Assembly: GCA_019746355.1 (NCBI GenBank)
Contig: JAIESC010000126.1
Coordinates: forward strand, 1-5,364
Direction of reading: 5' to 3'
DNA: 5,364 bases
Source: Xanthobacteraceae bacterium
GTDB lineage: Bacteria; Pseudomonadota; Alphaproteobacteria; Rhizobiales; Xanthobacteraceae
The notes beneath the pieces are model-generated. The model searched no databases. It saw only the letters and a list, made by a program, of their open reading frames with translations, and was not told the DNA's origin. This document shows positions 1 to 5,364 of the stretch, one piece after another. A program made the translations under genes and the position numbers. How positions within the stretch are numbered: position 1 is the stretch's first letter; each line of letters starts with the position of its first letter.

Positions 1-402
1 TTCATACAAGCCATTGTACGGCATCGCAGGCAGCGACACCACAATAAGTAGACTAACTTACTGACCTATTAGTAAGTATTACTACATGAAGCAAATTGCT
101 GCGCTCCCGCCTTCTGCTTTTTCGCCGGAGGACTTCGTTTTCGTAACGTCGCGCGTGCTGGAGCTTAGTCGTTGGAAGCGTGAAGAATTCAGAACACGCA
201 AATTTGTCTTTGAAATCATAAGCAAAAAATTTTGACGGACTGACAGTTGGGCTTAGACCGTCAGTAGAAAACTTTTGTGCATAAAAATCAGCGCGTTACG
301 ATACGCGGAAACGATCGAGTGGGAGTAGAGCAGGATAGTAGAAGCGCAGTTTTAGCGTGGGATATCGTGAAAATGGCCAGATAATTAGAAGTTTCTTTTT
401 AG
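1..402. other. AT-rich stretch without a convincing gene
   Basis: This segment is clearly more AT-rich than the rest of the window and has frequent stops in all frames. The longest forward frame with an ATG that I could read by hand is 86-235 (49 codons, ending in FEIISKKF). It has no ribosome binding site and no recognisable family. A leftward frame leaves the window at base 1, with only 8 to 14 codons visible (ending MPYNGLYE), too few to identify. The base composition break near 402 coincides with the start of recognisable monooxygenase homology, suggesting a recombination junction there. Apart from the inverted repeat at 56-83, I see nothing functional. Confidence 0.5.
56..83. promoter_or_regulatory. 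Candidate TetR-type operator (inverted repeat)
   Basis: Perfect 7-base arms ACTTACT (56-62) and AGTAAGT (71-77) flank an 8-base spacer. A second, overlapping inverted repeat, AGTAA (71-75) and TTACT (79-83), shares the right arm, so three related half-sites lie side by side. Half-sites of the type TTACTGAC are common for TetR-family repressors. On the - strand an open frame starts just downstream (possible GTG at 42 or 39, ATG at 24) and runs off the left edge, so the repeat could control a leftward gene whose body lies outside the window. The regulator and the target are both inferred; no -35/-10 pair was convincing. Confidence 0.3.
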
Positions 403-704
403 CCCGTGAACTCGGGGTCGTTGCGCCTGCTCGACGCGGCAAGGCAGTGCAGTCCGGCTGGACAAGCGGCTGTGGACCCGCGGCCGCAGCCTTGACGGGC
501 GCGCGCGGCAACTCGACGGCCCTGGCCGGGACGCCGGAGCAGGTGTCCGATGCGGTGCTGGACTACTACGATCTCGGCGTCACTACTTTCCTGATCCGCG
601 GCTTCGAGCCGCAGAAGGACGCGATCGACTACGGCCTATCGCTGCTGCCCGCGACATGGCATGTCCTGGCCGCGCGCTCCGCCGGAAGAGTGGCCGCCGA
701 ATAG
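403..704 (+). pseudogene. LLM-class flavin monooxygenase, C-terminal remnant with two frameshifts
   Basis: The final frame (about 483-701, stop TAG at 702-704) contains TGARGNSTALAGTPEQV followed by DYYDLGVTTFLIRGF and DAIDYG. This is the C-terminal signature of luciferase-like, SsuD-type FMNH2-dependent monooxygenases. The preceding family residues are present but in other frames: SGSLRLLDAA at about 412-441 and RLDKRLWT at about 455-478. Two single-base gains (or two-base losses), near 442-454 and 479-483, therefore separate three in-order homologous pieces. The N-terminal TIM-barrel portion, more than 200 residues in intact relatives, is missing, and the DNA before ~403 looks unrelated and AT-rich. 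The reading frame open from the ATG-less GTG at 357 is thus an accident. The family is known for oxidising sulfonates, ketones or other small organics with reduced flavin, but this copy cannot encode an active enzyme. Its substrate is unknown. Confidence 0.75.
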
Positions 705-1066
705 CCGACGATGGGGGCGTACGGAAAGGAAGCGCGCGCGGCGCCCGCTGTCGGAATGCATTTTTTGCTGTCCGGACCAAGAGGTCCGGCAAGATACGGC
801 GCGGATGCCGTGTGCTCGGCGCAGTATGTTCGGCATCGACGATGATCTTGAGCGATGAGCTGCTTTGTGTTGGCGCCCATTAAACCCTGAGGTCCAGCGT
901 GTGTCCTCTACGGCTACCCGTTCGAGATCCGGAGCGAAATTCCGGGCAACGGTCGAAATAGATGAAAAGTATGGCGCGGAAGCCATATTGCCGAGACGTT
1001 GGGGGCAAGATGAGGCAGCATTGCTCCTGGCGACCTCACGGGTCCCGGCAGACAAAGGAGGACAGC
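705..1066 (+). other. Intergenic gap; presumed leader of the first BVMO
   Basis: No reading frame here has family resemblance or a ribosome binding site; the open frames are GC-driven. Visible structure: a perfect hairpin with arms CCGGACC (772-778) and GGTCCGG (783-789) and loop AAGA, and a weaker one with arms CCGGA (929-933) and TCCGG (941-945). The first hairpin follows a T-run (761-766) rather than preceding one, so it is not a standard terminator for + strand transcripts. The promoter of the downstream BVMO presumably lies here, but I could not assign -35/-10 or sigma-54 elements with confidence. Confidence 0.4.
1054..1062 (+). promoter_or_regulatory. Ribosome binding site deciding the BVMO start
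   Basis: AAAGGAGGA is a near-consensus Shine-Dalgarno sequence; its GGAGG core ends five bases before the ATG at 1067. The in-frame ATG at 962, which would add 35 residues, has no such site and precedes residues that do not look like a BVMO N-terminus, so 1067 is chosen. Confidence 0.8.
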
Positions 1067-2704
<1,638 letters not shown>

Positions 2705-2872
2705 GCCGAGATTCGGCGGGACCACTCGGCCTCCTGAAGACACTCCGCGGTCGAAGGTGAGGGTGGGACTTCTCCACGATGACCAACGCCGCTCCCATCT
2801 CTGCCCCCTGACCTTCCAGTTAAAGGGCGCTCATCTCTCACGCGAAACGATAACCCAAAAAGTGGCCTTGAC
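2705..2872. other. Unassigned spacer between BVMO and helicase remnant
   Basis: I recognise no protein family or RNA in any frame. A 5-base hairpin (GCCGA 2705-2709, TCGGC 2713-2717) follows the BVMO stop directly, but no T-run follows it, so I do not call a terminator. The homology of the next fragment begins near 2873, so a recombination breakpoint should lie in or at the right end of this spacer. Confidence 0.4.
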
Positions 2873-3215
2873 CGGATGCGTACGCTGATGAACATCCATG
2901 CCGCCAAGAGTCTTGAGTTCGGTGGCGTCCATATTCCGGGGCTCAACAGCGACACCATCCCGCGCACGCCGCCCACGCCACCCTGTCCGGCGCCCGACGG
3001 AATGATCGCGGGCGCAGAAGGCAGCGCGCTGCAGGCGTTCCGCGCAGACCAGGCCGAGGAGCAGGAGTGCCGTGCGCCCGCGATCGCCTGATCCTTTATG
3101 CGCCGACAGAGAAGAGCAACGGTCACAACCGGCCGCTGTCGCCATTCCTCGACCGTCTCGGGGCCATCTTGACGCGCCGCTCGGTCGTGCCGGCACGGTT
3201 TCTTCCCGCGGCCGC
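2873..3215 (+). pseudogene. UvrD/Rep-type helicase, C-terminal remnant with deletion and frameshift
   Basis: In the first frame (from 2873) NIHAAKSLEFGGVHIPGL matches the superfamily I helicase motif in which TIHxAKGLEF is followed by a hydrophobic strand and a PGL turn. The normally invariant Gly is Ser here. The frame continues through about 65 residues to AEEQECR near 3073 and then hits a stop. The next recognisable part, RDRLILYAPTEKSNG followed by PLSPFLDRLG, sits in a different frame from 3079. In intact relatives the two are joined by a segment like LFYVAxTRA (motif VI); most of it is missing, so a small deletion plus a frameshift removed the arginine-finger motif. The helicase core (ATP-binding Walker A/B domain) is absent upstream. 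The family unwinds DNA in repair or as part of plasmid and ICE modules; this copy is dead. The left limit and the right limit (about 3210-3220) are approximate. Identification is from memory of motif patterns, without an alignment. Confidence 0.68.
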
Positions 3216-3221
3216 GGACGC

Positions 3222-3623
3222 TCGGAGATCCGCTCGGTCGAGTTAGAGCGTCTCGTCGCCGAGGCCCTGACCCTGATCGAGCGTCGCAATGCCCTGGAGC
3301 TGTTCCGCGACCAGGCCGCCGAGCGCTTCGAGGTCCATACCGGCTCGGCCTGGCGGCCGCGCACCGGATCGATGGTCAATCACCGCGCTCTCACGGCCGC
3401 AATGATCGACAGCCGGGAGTTCCTGGCGGCCCGGCGCCGGGCCGAGACCGAGCTGCTGGTGCCGGCCGGACCCAAGATCGCCTTCACCGGCGGTGTCGAC
3501 TGCAACGACCACCAGTTGATCTGGGACACGCTCGACAAGGTCCGCGCCAAGCATTCCGACTTGGTCCTCCTGCACGACGGCTCGCCGACCGGCGCCGAGC
3601 GTATCGCTGCCCGCTGGGCCGAC
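3222..3623 (+). pseudogene. DUF2493 (SLOG-like) protein, internal fragment truncated at both ends
   Basis: About 134 codons in one open frame begin at SEIRSVELERL and run through FEVHTGSAWRPRTGS, NHRALTAAMIDSREFLAARR, AGPKIAFTGGVD and GAERIAARWAD. This closely resembles the middle of the ~300-residue DUF2493 proteins frequent on rhizobial plasmids and ICEs, whose C-terminal half is a Rossmann-like SLOG nucleotide-binding domain. The N-terminal ~150 residues are missing. The C-terminal part of the SLOG domain is also gone: after RWAD the frame reads eight foreign residues to a stop at 3648-3650. The usual GGSPKGAE nucleotide-binding loop reads DGSPTGAE, suggesting relaxed selection. The frame stays open upstream to 3072 by chance through the helicase remnant, so a start there is not credible. 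The biochemical role of the family is unknown to me. Confidence 0.78.
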
Positions 3624-3624
3624 A

Positions 3625-3867
3625 CCTCAGCCCGAGGTCGCCGGCGATGAAGGTCGAGAAGGTCGAATTGCTCGACTGGTAGGACAGCTTGCCGTCGATG
3701 TCGGAGGCCTTCAGCCCGGCATCCTCGATGGCGTTGCACACCGCCCAGGTGCCGAGCGCGCGTGCCGTCATTCCCGAGCCGCGCGTACGGGTCGTCTCGC
3801 CGACGCCGACGTACTTGTCGCGCAGGTACTTCGAACTCGTGGTGTCAGTCTCGGCCGGCATCGGCAT
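3625..3867 (-). pseudogene. Thiolase-family (SCP-x/acetyl-CoA acetyltransferase-like) N-terminal fragment
   Basis: From ATG 3867 the frame encodes about 81 residues typical of the N-terminus of SCP-x-type thiolases: a short leader, YVGVGETTRTRGSGMTA, then AVCNAIEDAGLKASDIDG, and TFSTFIAGDLGLR. Homology stops at the Arg codon 3627-3625; the frame then runs into the antisense of the DUF2493 fragment. The catalytic Cys and His regions, in the missing ~300 residues, are absent, so it is inactive. The ATG at 3867 is preferred to the GTG at 3876 because AAGAGG (3881-3876) lies about 8 bases before it. Intact family members cleave or form acyl-CoA C-C bonds in fatty-acid, sterol side-chain or ketone breakdown. 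It lies downstream of the BVMO and hydrolase frames on the same strand, as if the third gene of an operon. Confidence 0.75.
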
Positions 3868-3873
3868 GGAGTC

Positions 3874-3881
3874 CACCTCTT
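3874..3881 (-). promoter_or_regulatory. Ribosome binding site of the thiolase fragment
   Basis: On the - strand AAGAGGTG lies about 8 bases before ATG 3867 and directly overlaps the end of the hydrolase remnant's TAA. It selects ATG 3867 over the GTG at 3876, which lies inside the site itself. The tight packing suggests translational coupling in the original operon. Confidence 0.5.
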
Positions 3882-4011
3882 ATTTCAGCCTGGGTTGCCG
3901 CCTATTGCCTCGCTCAGCGTAGTCGTAGGCCGCGCGCCGTTCGGTCACTGTCGCGTTAGGCATTGACGGCTGCTTGCGAAGGAACGACATCAATGCTGTC
4001 AGATCATCCAT
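3880..4011 (-). pseudogene. Probable alpha/beta hydrolase (HSL-type) N-terminal remnant, 43 codons
   Basis: The frame from ATG 4011 reads MDDLTALMSFLRKQP, then NATVTERRAAYDYAER. This is the helical cap N-terminus common in hormone-sensitive-lipase-type esterases, where a phrase like LRxQPxxPDATVxExRAxxE precedes the core by about 40 residues. After Arg34 (3912-3910) only nine further codons follow before TAA at 3882-3880. The catalytic HGGG, GxSxG, Asp and His elements are all missing. Either the core was deleted in frame, leaving a short native tail, or the break joins unrelated DNA. The stop lies immediately before the thiolase ribosome binding site, as expected for coupled genes of one operon, which favours an internal deletion. 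The gap to the BVMO stop upstream is 73 bases. An esterase would be the natural partner of a BVMO. The call rests on a short stretch. Confidence 0.5.
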
Positions 4012-4084
4012 CGCTTGGCGTTTCTGACTGGTTTGGATGGGCCCGCACTTCTGCGACTGGGCTATGTCGAGCTGATGGTTGAAT

Positions 4085-5364
4085 TCAGGCGGCAAGATCG
4101 AAGTCAGCGAGGTCGGGCGAGTTCATTTCCTTGCGGAAGCGATCGAAGCTCCAGGGCCACAGCGCGGGATTGCCATTGCGGTCGAGATACCAGCTTTGGC
4201 AGCCGGTCACCCAGACCGTGTTCTTCATGGCCTCGCGGAGTGCGACGTTAAAGCGGCGAGTCGCCTGCTCTTTCGGCATTACAGCGCGGCATTTCCCGCC
4301 AAGCACCAAATCTACGAGCTGCAATATGTAGGTGAGCTGAATCTCGGAGATCAGGATCACCGAGAAGTTGCCGATTGGGCTGTTGGGCCCGACCAGCATG
4401 AAGAAGTTGGGGAAGCCGGGCACTGCCACCGAGCGGTAAGCCTCATTGGCCTGTGCCCAGGCGTCGGTGAGGCGTCGGCCGCTCTCGCCTACTACTTCCA
4501 TCGGCCGCAGGAAGGCATGTCCGTCGAAGCCGGTCGCCAATACGAGCACGTCCTGCTCATGCAGCACACCGTCCTTGGTCCGCACGCCACCTGCCTCGAT
4601 GCAGTCGATGCCGTCGGTCACCAGCGCGACATTGGGTTTCTGCATCGCGGGATAGAACGTGTCCGACATGATCAGCCGCTTGCAGGCGGCGCGATAGTTG
4701 GGTGTCAGGCGTCGCTGCAGCTCGGGGTCGGCCACGTTCTCCTCGAGGTTGGTTCGGCAGGCTTCCTCGATCTTCCGCAGCTCGTCCCGGTCGCCGATGA
4801 CAGCGCGCGCGAAGGTATCAACGAAGCGCGCCGACCAGAAATTGTATGATTGCTGCAGCCGCTCCGGGGAGGTGCGGTACATCGCCTTCTCGTCCTCGCT
4901 ATAGGCGGGGTTGGCGAGCGGTAGAATCCACTGCGCGGTGCGCTGAAAGAGCGTCAATTTCGACACGGTATCCGCCAGAGCCGGAACGATCTGAACCGCC
5001 GTCGAGCCGGTACCGATGATCCCGACCCGCTTGCCCTCGAGCGGCACGGAATGATCCCAGCGCGCGGAATGGAAGCAGGCGCCCTCGAAATCGCCGAGTC
5101 CCGGGATGGCGGGATAAGTCGGGTGATGCAGCACCCCGGTGGCACAAATTAGGAAATCCACAACATCGGTGGCACCGCCCTTGATCGAGAGATGCCAGCG
5201 CCCGTCGCGATACTCTGCGCGTACGACCTCGCTGTTGAACCGGAAGTGGCTGTCGAGTTCGTACTTCTTCGCCACGCCCTCGAAATAGCCCCGGATCTCT
5301 GCGCCTGGGGAGAAGCGGTGCGACCAGTCGGCCTTCAGCTCGAAGGAATAGGCATAGACGTGGC
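4085..5364 (-). CDS. Second type I Baeyer-Villiger monooxygenase, N-terminus outside window
   Basis: The frame is open from the right edge (codon 5362-5360) to TGA at 4087-4085: 425 residues, missing roughly the first 65-70 including the first FAD Rossmann motif. The GTG at 5275 is not the start, because family sequence continues upstream of it (YAYSFELKADWSHRFSPG, then GYFEGVAKKY). Visible motifs: the BVMO fingerprint FEGACFHSARWD (FxGxxxH-S-xxWD variant), the NADPH Rossmann GTGSTA, a basic CKRLIMS segment where the catalytic arginine is expected, LATGFDGHAF as the late FAD-contact motif, and VGPNSPIGN near the end. The enzyme should use FAD, NADPH and O2 to turn a ketone into an ester. It belongs to a different BVMO branch from the 1067-2704 gene, which has HT...WP in the fingerprint and the GFGTRR form of the arginine segment. 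It appears to head a - strand operon with hydrolase and thiolase genes, both now broken. I see no internal frameshift. The substrate is not predictable. Confidence 0.93.
   Translation of the reverse strand, partial: HVYAYSFELKADWSHRFSPGAEIRGYFEGVAKKYELDSHFRFNSEVVRAEYRDGRWHLSIKGGATDVVDFLICATGVLHHPTYPAIPGLGDFEGACFHSARWDHSVPLEGKRVGIIGTGSTAVQIVPALADTVSKLTLFQRTAQWILPLANPAYSEDEKAMYRTSPERLQQSYNFWSARFVDTFARAVIGDRDELRKIEEACRTNLEENVADPELQRRLTPNYRAACKRLIMSDTFYPAMQKPNVALVTDGIDCIEAGGVRTKDGVLHEQDVLVLATGFDGHAFLRPMEVVGESGRRLTDAWAQANEAYRSVAVPGFPNFFMLVGPNSPIGNFSVILISEIQLTYILQLVDLVLGGKCRAVMPKEQATRRFNVALREAMKNTVWVTGCQSWYLDRNGNPALWPWSFDRFRKEMNSPDLADFDLAA

Noticed and set aside
86..235. 49-codon forward frame after the inverted repeat
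   Set aside because: No ribosome binding site, no recognisable family, and it lies in an AT-rich stretch; probably chance.
772..789. Hairpin CCGGACC/GGTCCGG as a transcription terminator
   Set aside because: The T-run precedes rather than follows it on the + strand, and on the - strand an A-run follows; no adjacent gene end on the - strand needs it.
875..1040. Sigma-54 type promoter before the first BVMO
   Set aside because: TGGCGC elements occur, but the spacing to any TTGC or GC element is wrong.
962..1066. Longer BVMO start at ATG 962
   Set aside because: It has no ribosome binding site and the extra 35 residues are unlike the family; ATG 1067 has a near-consensus site and gives a normal length.
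2705..2730. Terminator after the first BVMO
   Set aside because: Only a 5-base stem with no T-run downstream.
2705..2872. Insertion-sequence end in the spacer
   Set aside because: No terminal inverted repeats, target duplication or transposase residues could be recognised.
3072..3221. DUF2493 frame beginning at GTG 3072
   Set aside because: The first ~50 codons run out of frame through the helicase remnant and do not resemble the DUF2493 N-terminus.
4079..4849. 256-codon + strand frame opposite the second BVMO
   Set aside because: Antisense shadow of a clear BVMO; no motif, start site or family features.

Overview
The window looks like accessory DNA from a high-GC alphaproteobacterium. I infer Rhizobiales or a relative, because the two remnants in the middle resemble accessory and plasmid/ICE proteins common in that group. 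No rRNA, tRNA, CRISPR array or intact insertion sequence was seen.

Layout. Bases 1-402 are visibly more AT-rich than the rest and hold no convincing complete gene. They carry an inverted repeat near 56-83 that could be a TetR-type operator. Bases ~403-704 are the decayed C-terminal end of a luciferase-like (LLM class) flavin monooxygenase, readable only by joining three frames. After a 362-base gap comes the only complete gene: a 545-residue type I Baeyer-Villiger monooxygenase (BVMO, 1067-2704, +) with a strong ribosome binding site. From ~2873 to 3623 two dead fragments lie end to end on the + strand. One is a UvrD/Rep-type helicase C-terminal piece with an internal deletion and frameshift; the other is a DUF2493 (SLOG-like) piece truncated at both ends. 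At base ~3624 the DUF2493 piece meets, tail to tail, the N-terminal ~80 residues of a thiolase-family protein on the - strand. Upstream of the thiolase on the - strand are a short N-terminal piece of a probable alpha/beta hydrolase (4011-3880) and then a second, different BVMO (4085 to the right edge). The second BVMO is intact as far as seen; its N-terminus lies outside the window.

How the parts fit. The - strand order BVMO, hydrolase, thiolase suggests a former ketone-degradation operon: the BVMO makes an ester, an esterase splits it, and thiolase-type chemistry takes the acyl product onward. The + strand LLM remnant and first BVMO suit the same theme. The helicase and DUF2493 pieces belong to mobile-element backbones rather than catabolism, so the centre of the window reads as the scar of a plasmid or ICE recombined into a catabolic region. 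I see no new intact system. The most informative signal is this mosaic of at least five gene breakpoints within about 1.3 kb, from which only the two BVMOs emerged whole.
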